DNA of 64,000 bases from Casuarius casuarius. Taxonomy: Eukaryota > Chordata > Aves > Casuariiformes > Casuariidae. The position numbers were made by a program, and so were the translations under genes. The DNA is taken from contig PTFA01000055.1 in assembly GCA_003342895.1 (NCBI GenBank), positions 1,815,823 to 1,879,822 of the forward strand, given 5' to 3'. Numbering within the stretch: the stretch's first letter is position 1; each line of letters begins with the position of its first letter. Below the pieces are notes generated by a model. The model saw only the letters and a list, made by a program, of their open reading frames with translations. It was not told the DNA's origin and did no database searches. This document shows positions 24,222-37,275 of this stretch, in pieces.

Positions 24222-27200
24222 GTCTGGCCAGCAGAAATGCTGATAACATTTAAGAGTACTCTGACTGCCAAAGAATAACATGGGTTTAGGTTATGGATCA
24301 CAAAATGATGCAACAGAACTGTATGATTATGGGTTAGCATAGATGATTTGGTTAGCATGGATCCAATCTATGATCTCAGGGTAGTAATTACTGGGACAAC
24401 ATTTGTCTAAGGCAAGGTAACCAGGTTGCATGGTTTCTTTCTTATAGACTCCACACTCATAGTCATTTCCAAAAATCCATGCACAAANCCGTAATTGATT
24501 TCAGAAAAATATCTGACTTGAAATAAGAAGAGCTGGGCCCATATTATGCCTTGCAAAGCACTGCTTGCAAACCAACTAATCCCATATCATTTAAGATTTA
24601 GGAAAGAGATATTTTAAAAACATACACAATAAAACATGTGTTTTATCAAAAAAGAGCATGTTAAAAAAATACTTAAATAATCTCACTATTTTAATTAAGG
24701 AAGGTTCTCTCATACATTCCTTTCCATCAGTCCCTGCAAAACCAGTGTGTTTTCTTTAACTACTTTGTAAAATACTGGACATTTCCTGTTCTGCCTTTAA
24801 TGGTAAAAAGCACCTTTCAACAACACAGCAGTACATGAGTCAAGCTCTCACCCTGAATTGAGTAGTTGCAAGAGGAGGAGATTCCCGTAAGGAGTTTGGG
24901 TATGAGTACCTTCGTGACCACACAGTGACTGTTCCCAGAGCCTAGCTGCCCAGGTCAGTGGTTTGAGCCAGTTAATACCTCAAATAGCCCTTGCCCCACT
25001 TCTTCATAAGCTAAGATCAGTCCTTTTGCATCCGCTGATGCAGCCCATATTCACAGAGGGTTGAGATCTACTGAGTCTTGCTGGTAGGATTAACTGTGTG
25101 TCCTGTGACTGCTCTGTTCCTCTCTAAATCCACCCCACCTTGGCTGTGGCTCCCGAGCCGGCCCCGCTGCTCTGCGCGACCACGCAGAAATGCCGCAGCA
25201 CCAGCAGCTCAACACCCCCGCCTCAGCCCGCTGAGGTCCCACCTGGATCTGGAGGGAAAAGTGCTGTGATCAAAGTCAAGTCATCACTCTCCTCATCTGC
25301 CCTCACTTTCCTCCTTACGTTGTCTCTGCACTAAAACTAACAAAATATTGATGGTCATTAGACAGCTGGCACATGGCATCCTGCCAGCTCATTGTGCAGT
25401 CTCATATGTCTACATGACAACAGTGAATATACAATTGTGCCGTATGCTAAAACTGTGCTGGCTTCATCTAGCCACTGCAAAGCCACAGTGACATGGGCTT
25501 TAGCTCCTAATAGCAGAGTGTGTACCTGGGGTTTAAGGAACTTCTCTTCTTTGGTCACGAGTGTGTGTCAAAACATGTCACCAGCTTTCCACTGCCTTGG
25601 TTACCCACAGGAACCAGCTCATACTTGAACAGGCTGTAATCACATCTATCGCCCACTNTCCCTTATGCTTCTTCCATCTGTTGGTGCTCTTTACTTGGTA
25701 TAATTTGAGGGAGGGAAAAGATCTTCAGCCCTTTGCTATGTGTTTGTTTGGTTTCACATACAACGAGGCTGGAGCATCTCAGCGCTGCTGCAGTATGAGC
25801 AAAGAGGGATTAATTAAGGGACTCCGAACATTGCCGTGAACAAAACAGCAACGTGGGTTTGGAAACACTGTCAACAGCAAAAACACAAACAACTAAGCAA
25901 AACCTTTTCCTGCTGCGAGGCATCTATTGTGTTTTGTTTACATCTTTTACATCTCTCAAATATACCAGGCCCTGCATCTGGCATATGGAATAATTCCCTT
26001 TGTCAACTGAGTTGAGAAGACTGTGCTTTCAATTTAAGGACTGTGACGGTGAGGGCAACAGAGGTAAAAGTCTTCAGTTGTCCTCTCCTGTCCTTTATGG
26101 CATGTGTTGTAAGGAGAGAGAGATGGTGATTAAAATACAAGTTGGGGGTTTGTCCCAAGCTTTACTAGCCTGCACTTGAGAACCAAGTTTACAAAGGCTG
26201 TAACAGTGTAGACACAAATGCTGTGATAATCCATATATCACCACATTTTTCTCTGCTTTCTGAATTCTCATGTTGTAATATAAGTTCCACACTAAGAATT
26301 TTACCAGGGGATTAGAGGATGTCCTAATGGTAGAAAATAAATATGCAGACTATATGTTACTGTAAACCAAAATCCAGACCATATTTTTAGTACAATTCAT
26401 ATACAACGGGTTTGAAGTTCAGCTTTTACAGTCCTCAAGCTTAGTTATTCTTATACTAGGAGCACAGAAACAGATATTGCTGAAGGCTCTGATCTGGAAA
26501 CAGTCCTTGTAGCAATTTCTTTTAATAGGACATAAGGTTGCTAGTAATAGTATGAAATGTCAAAAAGAACTATGAGCAGGGACCCAAGAAGCTTGAAATG
26601 AATAAATCACTGCTACATTGCAACTAAATCCATGAGATTGTATTTGCCAAGACATTCTCTACTGTATAATTTTACTGCTTTGTCCAGTAATAATTTTTAA
26701 ATGCCTTAAGAGTGAGAATCACTCTACTTACCCACAAGGTTATTATACGGCATAATAATTCTTAGTGTTATGGAAGATGCTAATGTGAATCTGGTGAGAC
26801 TTTCATTTGCTGAAATAATTGGTATAACTTTTCAAAATACAACATAATACAGCTACTTCAATATGCATATGAGAAAAAATTCTTCATAGAACTTCACGTA
26901 TTTGAAAGACTTCAGAAGAAAACCGGGAGTTTGAAGAATTTAACATGAAGAAGAGGGAAAAAAAGCAGAAGAGGGATATATCATTAACTATAAGAATTCT
27001 ATTGTTTAACAAAATAACATTACAAAAACATTAAAACACTAATTTTAAATCAGATAAAACTAACTTGAAAGTCATGTCACTAATTTATTATTATGAAAAG
27101 GACTGGCATTCTAAGTGGATTCACATTCAATCAGCAAGTTGGATCACTTCCCTTCAGTAACAGCCTCACTATTAGCTTCACCAGTTAATTACACAGAAAA

Positions 27201-28564
27201 CTTCTCAGCTTCACTCCCCCCAAAAAACCCTCTTCTATCTTCTGTAATGTTTCTGTGGAAGAAGCCAAATTTTTATATGCAAAGATAGATATTTTGTTTG
27301 TAAAAGCATTGTTTATTTTCTAGCTGAGTCCTGGGTAGGTTTTGATTGACTGCATCAAATATATGATCATTTTTATTATAGAAAAAAGTATGAACTCATT
27401 CTTTACCTCCCCAAATATGTTTATTAACCTTTCATGAAAAATAGACTGTTTAGAAAAAAAATGTGCTCATGTGTGTGACTAACTTGGCTGAAAGTATACA
27501 TACGGTATTCTTATTAAAAATACTAAAAGGCTTAGCTAATTGTAGAGTTGGCTTGAAACCCAGAATTCAAAAATTAGTCATAAACTTATAAAAATACCCC
27601 ACAGCACTTGGTGAAAACACAGGAAAAGCACATGACTGTCATTGAAAAGGTTTTCTATCCATGTCCTTTTCCTATGCAAGAATACGTTGTTCTAAGTGTC
27701 AGGAATAGTTTCCGAGTTCCTCCACCTTGTATTTTTTCCTAAATATCATTCATTATTTTCCTTTTGACCACATCTCTGGACCTGACAGCTCCTGTCCTCA
27801 GATTGTCCACCACTCCTGGGTGTTATATCCACAGCAGTTCTTCAGTTTATGACCTCCAGTAAAGACCTTACAGGCTCCCTGTAAGTCATTCAGTCAGCTT
27901 CAGGCCCCAAACTAACTTTTTAAACTTTTTAAAGTGTATGCTCACATGCTGCATCCTTCAAAGCTTTCTGGATATTTGACTGGAGGAGACTGGGAGAGGA
28001 ATGGAAAGAGCACAGCTAGCCGGNGTTTCTAGCTACCAGGGAAGAGCCCTGTGCGTTGCAACTTCAGCTTGTGGCTGTGACTCTGCTGCTGGCAGCTGTG
28101 TTGGAGCCCGAGGTCAGGACAGGGACCTCCGCTGAGGTGGCACATTGGGGTGATGCAGCTTCTCCCTGTTACCCTGAGTCCAGGGATAATCTAAGGGATC
28201 TTGTGTTTATGACAACTGTTTTCCCAACACTGTGAGGTTGAAAATGCTGTCTGTGGAAAGCTACTCTGTCACAGGGAGAGAGAGGGAGAAAAAAAATGTG
28301 CAGGATGTACAGCTAACACTGATTATCAAAGCTATGCTGGTAGGACTAAGCTAAAATGCATATGGTATGTGTAGGTATGTAACTTGCATGAGCACATCAA
28401 AGTTGGGTCATTCTTCACTTAAGCAACTAACAGACTTGTGCATAAGACATTACCTCAATATGTGTGGTCAAACTGGTTAACCAAATTGTAGACTTATTTT
28501 CTTGAGGACATTTTCTATAAAAAGTAATAATAAGAGCCTCTTTTTGTATCCTTTTCTACTCACA
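24222..28564. other. unique AT-rich sequence
   Basis: No gene recognised in over 4 kb. It includes a perfect 7-bp inverted repeat with 3-bp spacer at 26709-26725 (AGAGTGA/TCACTCT) within AT-rich sequence. The low repeat content and A/T-rich motif clusters around 26640-26830 could reflect conserved non-coding DNA, but this cannot be shown without an alignment. Confidence 0.45.
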
Positions 28565-29090
28565 GCATCATAGAACAGCCGAGGCTGGCAGGGACCTTGG
28601 AGATCGGTTGGTCCAAACCCCTGCTCTGAGCAGGGTCACCTGGAGCAGGCTGCTCAGGGCCATGTACAGTTGGGTTTGGAATATCTCCAAGGATGGCAAC
28701 TCCACAGCCTCTCTGGGAAACCTGTTCCAGTGTTTGACTACCCTCAGAGTAAAAGCTTTTTCCTATTTTACACGGGATTTCCTGTATTTCAATTTGTGCC
28801 CGTTGCCTCTTGTCCTTTCACTGGGCACCACCGAGAAGAGTCTCGTTCCATCTTCTTTACATCCTCCCATCAGGTGTCCATACACGTAGATAAGGTCCCC
28901 TGAACCTCCTCTTCTCCAGACTGAGCAGTCCCAGCTCTCTCTGCCTCTCCTCGTATGAGCGATGCTCCGATCCCTTAATCAGTCCCTTAATGATCTTGTG
29001 ACCTTTGCTGGACTCGCTCCAGCAAGACCATATCTCTCCTGTACTGGGGAGACCAGAATTGGACGCAGTACTCCAGATGTGGCCTCTTAC
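28565..29090 (-). mobile_element. CR1 LINE, 5'-truncated, antisense copy
   Basis: The plus strand reads as the reverse complement of the CR1 3' end. It opens with CATCATAGAACAG (the inverted 3' terminus), followed by the inverted stretches encoding the reverse-transcriptase C-terminus and 3' UTR. Recognisable phrases include AATATCTCCAAGGATGGCAA, TTGTGCCCGTTGCCTCTTGT and TGGACTCGCTCCAG. On the minus strand the peptide SLEKRRFRG, typical of CR1 ORF2, is visible, but the frame is broken. The copy is about 525 bp, ends near GATGTGGCCTC on the 5' side, and cannot move. Short internal changes mark it as moderately old. Confidence 0.93.
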
Positions 29091-31559
29091 CGTACTGTAC
29101 TTTACTGGTACAATTCCAGGGCTCACAAAGTGTTCAGTCTAAATGGAAGAATACAGTTTTAATTTTATTGAACTAATTTTATGTACCAGAGCTGCAGGAA
29201 CAATCCACATAAGCCCTAGAGCATCATTAGAAGATGACTCAAAGGCTATGCCTATCTGCCAAATACATGTGGGCCTGGAGTGAGCTTGTGCACTGGGGGC
29301 CTGATTGTCTACACTGATTAATTGCTGGCTCACTTGCTGGCTCTGCTTAAGACTCCTCCAGCCAGCTCCCTCCAAGGCAATACTTGGACACGGGCAGAGA
29401 GTTGGTTGACTCCAAGGACCACTCCCAAAAGACAAGTCAGGTAAAGTAGTTCTTGACAGGCACCAAATAATTGTGTTAGTTCTTCAGCAGGGAACTCTCA
29501 AGTACGAGCACCATTGGCATGACAACCACTCATAGCACTGCCGGAATATTTGCTTACATCCAGACTTTGCCAGTTTTAACTTGGATGTGTGTGTGNGGGG
29601 GGCCCTTAAAACTAGCCAAAATGATGCTACAAAATCTGATACAGGCTGTCAAACACACCTTACAGGGAAGGAGTGAGGAAGCTCATTCTTTTGAATTTAG
29701 ACAAGACATGATTAGAATGACTCACTCCCAATTTCTTATCATCTACGCAAGGAAATTAAATTTTAATTAATTACTAATTACCTCTTTGTAACTGATCAAG
29801 TTTGTTCTCAAAGGAAATTAGAAATGGCTGGATTCATCATTCTTCATTTTTAGACACCTCTGCATTTGTCCAGGTGTTCAGATTAAAATGAACTAGACAA
29901 AAACCACTAGGTCTTTGTAGAACCATGCATCTTAGGGCTATAACATATGCACAGCATATAGCTTTTTAAAGATCCTTGACACAGCTCTAGATTTTCAAGG
30001 TGTAGTTTAGTTGGAGTGAAAATTATGCTGCTGTAACATCAGATACAGCACTTACAAATGCCATTTTCTAACTGCATTTTCAGACTGTAGCTCAGTTCTG
30101 TTATCACACCCCACACCTCAAAGAAAATCATTGCTTTCTATCACTTAAAAGCCTGGTAGAAATGTTAACAGCTTTAAGACTCTGCAAAAGCAGCAGATGC
30201 AAACAGGGAAGGGAAGAGAGAAAGGAGAATTCCATAACCCTTTTCCTCATCCCTGCAGGAAAGGAGAAGATATCTTCATAACTAGAAAACACACATTCAC
30301 AGAACTGCCATTTCTTTTAAGCCAACTGCTGTTTGAGTCAGCCATTGAAGACTCAAGTTTCAAACACTACCAGTACCAGCGTGCTCCTCATCCAAAGGGC
30401 CTGTGATTTTGACTCCTCAAAGAGCTGGAATACAGGTATAACAGAGAGATGCTTCACTGTGGCATTTCAAAAGAATCCAGGGATCTCTTGGTAGTGTGAG
30501 GACTTCTTCCCGGTGAAGACTTCCAAGACTGTTATGAAAACAGGAGGAGGAGCAGTGCTGCAGACCCACAACATGATCATTTTAAAGCAAACAAGTATGT
30601 CAAAGTACAGAGATCCTTCATTAATAAGTATCATTTCTACATCTATAGAAGAGACTATTTATCATCCCAGTTGTCATTTGATTCTGGCAGACTTGATAGA
30701 TTGAATCAATCTTTCTGTCCATATTACAATACCTCCTCCCTTTGACAGAAGGAGACAGCAGGACACTATTCAGGCTTGCAATATTTCTCTTTTCTTTATC
30801 CTTGTTTGCATTCCTGAACATAACTACATACTCTTGCTTTAAATGTGTTCAATCTACTTTATCCAACAAGCAGTCACTGAGGACACATTGTTATCATGCT
30901 GCGGACTGGCAGTCAAAACAATTCACACACCAGAGAACCCTCTCCAAACCATGGCTGTTTCAGCCGTCTCCAACCAAAGAGCTGTGAAGAGGCGGAGGCT
31001 TGGGCATCCTTCCAGTGAAATGAAAGGTCACTTTCTTCTGTAACTGTGCCTGTTGCATTGCTTGGGCATCATGAACTAAAAATGTGTGTGGGTCTGGATA
31101 CCAAAAATTCAGTTTGCATTCAGGAAGCAAAATGCTCTGAATCGGTTGTATTCATAAGTGGCATTATTTTTGAAATGGCCTACAACCCAAGAAAATGGTC
31201 AGGCAAGGATATAATGATGGGCACCGCATGGTGTTTCAAATGAACAGTCAGCTAGCTCTGGGAGGTGAGCAAGTATTCGTTCCTGCAGTGAGACTTGGTG
31301 TTAGATGCATCCAGCCAATAAAAGGGTTTTGATGATTTTATTTGAAACAGAAAACAGACACCCCCAACCTGCACATTTGCAAAACTTTAGAAAAGAAGTG
31401 GAGCCTCTGAAGAGCAGAGAATGCAAAGGAAATTGAGAAAAGGAGGCAAATTGCTATGAACCAGCAATGAAGAATGACACCTAGGAAACAGCAAGAGGAA
31501 ATGAAAAATAAGAATGAAGGGGTAAAGTGAAGATGAAGAAAGTTTGCAAGTATGAGAGC
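29091..31559. other. unique non-coding sequence
   Basis: Nothing recognisable as a gene beyond the CR1. Open frames are under 100 codons and unsupported. A short GT/G run with an N lies at about 29585-29602. Confidence 0.5.
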
Positions 31560-31626
31560 TGAAATCCTGCCTCTCCTGCAGGCCAGCGGACTTATGTCAT
31601 TGACTTCAGCTGAGCCAAGAGTTCAC
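31560..31626. repeat. ancient palindromic sauropsid repeat fragment
   Basis: The phrases TGAAATCCTGCC and CATTGACTTCAGCTGAGCCA resemble, from memory, a very old dispersed palindromic repeat of turtles, crocodilians and birds ('GAAATCCTGGCCCCATTGAAGTCAATGG...'). That family looks like a MITE-type DNA transposon remnant. Boundaries and family name are uncertain. Confidence 0.4.
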
Positions 31627-32832
31627 TGAAGGAGCACCGGAGCTGTTAGGAGCCTGGGCAAAATTACTTGTTGGAGGAAAAGATTCAAGGTAAAACTGAA
31701 AGACTTAGTGTGTTAAAAGCCCTGAGGAGAGGAAAAGCATTTTGAGCCAGAGCAAAGTTCAACTGTGCTGGGGTTTTAAGACTAGGAATAAAGCAGCTAT
31801 TACATCTCTATAATCTGCTGTCCTGCTGACAGGTTAGAGGGAGCTGAGGAGGAAGATCCCTGGAGACTTTTGTTTTTCTGGGAGCTACACACAAGTAATG
31901 TACACTAACATATTTCTAGCTAGATTAAATATTTGGGAAATACTGTCTTTTCAGAATATTTCTGAAGAGCAGGTTAGCAGTTGCAGCAGTTACTGAATAG
32001 CTTGGGAAACACCACAACTGTAAAAGGAAACTGGGCAGCTGTGCCTGGCTAGCACCACTTTGGAATATACGGACAAGCCCAGTTTATACAGAGAAAAAGT
32101 GGGGGATTAAAGTAAAAGGAAGACTGATGTGTATGACAAGGAGGCTAGCGAATGGCTGGTAGACATGGGAGCTCCTGCATGGGGTGCAGAAGGATTCATC
32201 TGATTGCTCGGAGAAGGGAGTATCATTACTAACACTGCTGCAGGACTTGAGCATTGCAAACGGGAATCGCTAATGCACTTGATTCATGAACATTGGAAAG
32301 TCCTGCTACTTTTTTGAATAGTCACCAATCTATAGAGGAAGGAGAGAAAAATCAGAGGAATTTATAAATGTGTTTCATAGGTTCATGAACAATGAAAAAA
32401 ATGAGACAAAAATCACTACAAAGACTGGGTGACTTGGCGGTCTTAAAAAGTTTCTCATGGGAGCATTTTAGACTAGTTTTTTCAACACGTGACATTCTTT
32501 CTATTAGGGGTTGCAGAACCTGGTAGCCTGCAGGAGGTAAGGCTACCACTGCTTCATGCTCTGGGATTCTGAAAATATTATTTCATTTTCTTCCCCTTTT
32601 CCTCCCTACTAGGGAAGGGAAAATGCAAATACAATAATCTGCTGGTGTGACCAGTATAATATCAAAGGAAAGAACTTGATCATTCATCATATTTCTACAC
32701 TTCAAAAAAGCTCAAAAAAAGCAAAAAAGTTACTAACTTATAAGAAGATGCCAGTGACAAATGTAAGCTTGAGTTGAGCAATAGGAAGACTTGACCAGAA
32801 AAAGAAGTATATCCAGGCCATTAACCTAATTT
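31627..32832. other. unique purine-biased sequence
   Basis: No gene recognised. GA-rich stretches occur, for example near 32130-32220 and 32335-32420. Confidence 0.5.
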
Positions 32833-32860
32833 AATAATAATAATAATTATTATTATTATT
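32833..32860. repeat. perfect 28-nt (AAT)n/(ATT)n palindrome
   Basis: The AAT units at 32833-32846 are the exact reverse complement of the ATT units at 32847-32860, with no spacer. T and ATAATAA follow. This is the same architecture as the 24177-24210 locus 8.6 kb away, in the opposite order of units (AAT first). Confidence 0.95.
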
Positions 32861-35549
32861 TTTATAATAAACCCTTCCTGTGTTATATGTGATAAGCCAG
32901 ATATGTATTCTGTTTCTGTTAGGTTCATACACCATTCGTGTGTGATCACACAGATGATCTTAGTTTCTGCTTCAGAGCTTTATGACGTAGCATAAGCATG
33001 TACTAACTCTTTGTGCTAATTAGCAGATCTAGATTACCTTCATTCTTACTCTCTCTGTAATTCTTATGTCAGAAATTTACACGGATTATTTTCCACTCAT
33101 TTTATGAAGTTACTGTGGCTTGGCTAACAGAAATCAAGTGCTTTTTATGGCATCTATAAAACATTTTCCTTTCTACTTCACAAAAACATTTACTGGAATT
33201 TGCACTGAAGGAAAAATGTGCCACGTTAGAAGATAGATGGTTGGCAGAGTGTTCATACGTATGTCGATGCAGGAAGATTTTTCCTTTTGTGATATTGTGT
33301 AGCTTGCATAACAGAAAAGAAGAAAAGAAGAAAATATTCTTTGATGAATTCTCAGAGCTTTAACTTTAAAGAGAGTCTGCTTTAAACTTTTCAGTGTTTG
33401 ACAAGACTACAAANAGCATATCACTTTGTATCCACCTGTATCCTACCTTTTTTCCCAGATCCTGCCAGAGCAGCCCATGCTTGAGTTCTGAAGGACCCTT
33501 TGAAAGGCCACACGACGCAGCTTCCCAGGGAGCCAGACAGAGGGGAGTTCAGCAGAAGGTATCTTGGTAGGTATCTTGCAGGTAAGAGTACCTTGGAGGG
33601 TATCTTGGTGGGCAACAGCAGTGGAGACTAAGAGCTGCAGCCAGGCTGAGGTTTAATTAGGACAGGATTTAGAAGAAGGCTTGGAGGAGAAGGGAGCTGA
33701 GGACAACTCTGCTTTTGGGGTGGGAGAGACTGCAATGGGAATCTGGAGGATCCAGGATCTAAGACATCTGGATCAAGTGAGCGAGTTTATCAAAGGGACT
33801 GGCCAGAACAATGTACACTGGAGCTAATTTGGGAGTAGGGCTAGACACATTGGAGCGTAGCTCTTCTTTGCCATCTTCTTTCTAGCTTTTGGAAACATAC
33901 CGGCCTCAAAAAAGGATGTCTGGATTCTGTCTGACTTGCAAGTTTTTACTAGGTAAAAAAAAGTAATTGGAAGATTCAGAGAATGTTGTATAAAGCTATT
34001 ACAAATCCAATGCCAATGCCAATTTATAACTACAGTACTGCTTTGCCAACATTGATGTAACTTGCCTGCAAAAGGAGAAAGAGGTGCCTATTGGAATGAG
34101 ACAGGTTTTTAAAAGCAGGAGGAGGAGCCGTAAACAAGTCATCTTCCCCTGCCTTTCTTCCTAAGCAGAGTGACCTTGCCGTGTACATCCTTTCTTCTGC
34201 CCGTTCTCACTCTAACAACTTCGAGCAGCTTGCTGGCTTTGTAATAAATGCTACAGAGTCTCTTCTAGGTCTTGAGCAAGTCTACTTGTTCTATAAGCAT
34301 CTCTGAGGCTTGGCTGTGGCTTGTTCTTTGCCACTGATAGGCCTCCATAACCGCCGCGACACGTCCTGGCCTCCGCAAGCTCTCCTTCCCCCGGCTAATT
34401 GTGCTCTAGCCAGCGCAGGCACAGCCTCCTTCTCAAGGGTTTGTCTGACTCCTCGGAGGGAAGCCAGGACAGGGCAAACACAGCAGCCCTGTGCCCTGCT
34501 GCTCAGCCCCACCCTTCCAATGAGCGCTACCACGCTCCCACCCAGAATGAGCTGTGGACAGATGAAAACAGTTATGATATTTATCATATGTTTACCCTGA
34601 AGTGTAGTGTATTTCCAATATACCAAAGATCCAAGGAAATGATGTGACTGAAACTAAGCAACTGCTATAGCAAATTCATACCAAGCCAAAAAACAGAGAC
34701 ACCCACTTACTACCCTGAGAATATTTCTTCAAAAAACAACCACGCCATATCTGATTTCTTGGTCATAACCCTCAAAGGAGGATGGTTAAACAAGTATCCT
34801 GGGAACTAAAATCTTTAGCTCTGCTGCAGATTAAGGACTCAAGAGAGATTTTAGTTTTAGGAGCTGTTATGATCTTCCTGATGTCCCCTCCCTGCTGCAC
34901 AGGGGCTAACAGCTCTTTGCTCTATATATGTCCCAGGATGTCACTGCACATTTATCTAACTAGCTGGTTAATGGAATTAGATATAACCAAGAGCAGTTCT
35001 GTAGAGCTTGCATTTATCTTGGATTTTATTGTTTTCTACTTGTGTGATTAAGCATCCCTGAGCTCAGAAGCCTTTCCCTCTCCCTTCTGAAATTTGAGGC
35101 TTTGGTCTGTGAGCAGCAGAGCCAATCCAACAGGCTGCTGCTGCTGGGAGGCAAAGGTTTGCTTTGCCTTTCCAGCTCCTAGCCCCAGGGCTCTGATGCT
35201 TTCAGGCTCCTACATAAGCAGATTTATTTTTTTAATTGTTGAGTTTAGTAGCTTTTGGAGAACTTGGAAGAAGAAGCAGAGACAGGGCAGTACCTTTCTG
35301 TGCCAGTGAATAACCCATGAGATGGGTTGCCTTATCCCAGCTCATGGTAGGATGCCTTTAGTCTCCTGGCCAGATGAAGGATATTGTCTCTCTCCACAGA
35401 CTTTGGAGGAGAGGTGAGGGTGATTAACTCAGTTGTGCAAGAAACTGTCCAGAGAAGTAGTGATCTGAAATCCTCAGGTCAAGGGCAGAGTATCCAGGAG
35501 ATACTCTTCAGTCAAACATGTCCTCAACACAAAAAGTTCTGTGGTATGC
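32861..35549. other. unique sequence with minor degenerate repeats
   Basis: No gene recognised. The phrase GTATCTTG recurs three times at about 33559-33608, a small degenerate tandem array. Short AAAAGAAG units lie at about 33312-33331. A GC-moderate patch at about 34310-34560 carries open frames on both strands without known domains. Confidence 0.5.
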
Positions 35550-35603
35550 AAGAGGTCAAACTAAGTGACCTAATGGTCCCTTCTGGCCTTTTAAAAATAT
35601 ATG
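35550..35603 (+). mobile_element. ancient CR1-like 3' end, sense orientation
   Basis: The phrase GTGACCTAATGGTCCCTTCT followed by GGCCTTTTAAAAATATATG matches, from memory, the conserved 3' terminus of old sauropsid CR1 elements ('GATGATCTAATGGTCCCTTCTGGCCTTAAAATCTATG'). Upstream sequence back to about 35330 may belong to the same insertion but is too decayed to delimit. No coding capacity remains. Confidence 0.6.
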
Positions 35604-36535
35604 AAAAAAAGCATAAAGAATTAAATAATGTGAAAACAGCCCAGTGATAGAATCCAGGATTTTGGTTTGGACTTAAATCTAGTTTTAAATTGTTCCTCCT
35701 TCCCCTGCCTTTAGAAGTGAAAAGACAGAAAATTGATCTAGAAGTATGGGCTTGCTCCGCACAAAAAGAAGCCTTTAGTCATCATCTTAGATGAGACAAA
35801 CAGGCTAGTACCTTAATTTATGTTTCAATCAGAAGTTGCTGTTCTGGCGCTGCTTTTTTCTTCCCCTCCCTCCAAAAAAAGCTATGGGAAACACTTTTGA
35901 GTTTAGATACTGCATCAATAAAGAAGTGGGTAAATAAAGCTGTTCTATGGTCCTGGCATGGGACCAGGATGAGGTCAGATTTGCTACAATAACAAAAACT
36001 GACAGAATTTAGAAAATGATTTAACAGTGGCAACAGTATAAGCGCTAACACTGGCTGACTGCACGCAAAGGCAGCTGTACAGTAAGAGTCAGGCATTTAT
36101 ATTCTTGCTCTTTGGCATTCTGCTTCTCACTTTTCTTCAGCTCTTTGTCTACCACCGTTTCTATGGGAGATTATTTCAGAACAAACACTCTGGGCTAAAA
36201 CCAACAACTTGACTAAAGTTACTTCATTCAAGACATAACTGAAAAATTCTTTCTACTGTAAGAGACGATGTGAAATTAAACTTTAAATTGTCTTCCAGAC
36301 AGATAAATATGATAAATATAGTGAAAAGAATTCCTCAGTGTGACGATCTTGCCTTCATTTTTCTTTGGGTGGTACTGCTTTAGCTATTTTCTAGGGTCCA
36401 AATTTAGATATGTTACTCATAGTTTCACTAAAAACTCCCACTGTGCCTAAAAATGAAGTCACCTGCAGTCCCCTACTTTTGCTGGCCCAACAGAAGAGCA
36501 TGGCACTAAGGCTGGCATCGGACTTTACACTTCCA
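35604..36535. other. unique non-coding sequence
   Basis: AT-rich with no recognisable gene or repeat. Confidence 0.5.
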
Positions 36536-37275
36536 AGAATCACAGAATCACAGAAGGGTTGAGGTTGGAAGGGACCTCTGGAGATTACCTAGTCCAACCC
36601 CCCTGCTCATGCAGGGTCACCTACAACACGTTGCACAGGACCCTGTCCAGATGGCTTTTGAATATCTCCAAGGAAGGAGACTCCACAACCTCTCTAGGCA
36701 ACCTCTTCCAGTGCTCAGTTACACTCACACTGAAGAAGTTTTTCCTCATGTTCAGGCAGAACTTCCTGTGTTTCAGTTTGTGCCTGTTGCCTCTCGTCCT
36801 GTCGCTGGGCACCACTGAAGAGTCTGGCCCCATCCTCTCTACACCCTCCCTTCAGATACTTATACACATTGATAAGATCCTCCCTCAGCCTCCTCTTCTC
36901 CAGGCTGAACAAGCCCAGCTGTCACAGCCTCTTCTCATCGGAGAGATGCTCCAGTCCTTTAATCATCTTAGTAGCCCTCTGCTGGACTCTCTCCAGTAGC
37001 TCCATGTCTCTCTTGTATTGGAGAGCCCAGAACTGGACACAGCACTGGCCCCACCAGGACTGAGTAGAGGGGGAGGATCACCTCCCTTGACCTGCTGGCA
37101 ACACTCTTCCTAATGCANCCCAGGATACCATTGGCCTTCTTGGCCACAAGAGCACATTGCTGGCCCATGATCAGCCAGTAGTCCACCAGGATCCCCAGGT
37201 CCATCTCCACAGAGCTGCTTTCCAGCAGGTCAGCCCCCAGCCTGTACTGGTGCATGGGGTTATTCCTCCCTGGGT
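36536..37275 (-). mobile_element. CR1 LINE, 5'-truncated, antisense copy with readable ORF2 remnant
   Basis: The plus strand begins AGAATCACAGAATCACAGAA, the inverse of the CR1 3'-terminal ATTCTGTG repeats, and continues through the inverted 3' UTR and reverse-transcriptase C-terminal region for about 740 bp. On the minus strand two frames show CR1 ORF2 peptide: QQCALVAKKANGIL and SREVILPLYSVLVGP at 36968-37255, then [16 protein letters not shown] and [13 protein letters not shown] at 36621-36833. Frame breaks and an N near 37118 separate them, so it is inactive. It is the best preserved and probably youngest element here. Confidence 0.97.

Noticed and set aside
36559..36999. 146-codon plus-strand open frame
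   Set aside because: It lies entirely inside an antisense CR1 element and is a shadow of that element's sequence.
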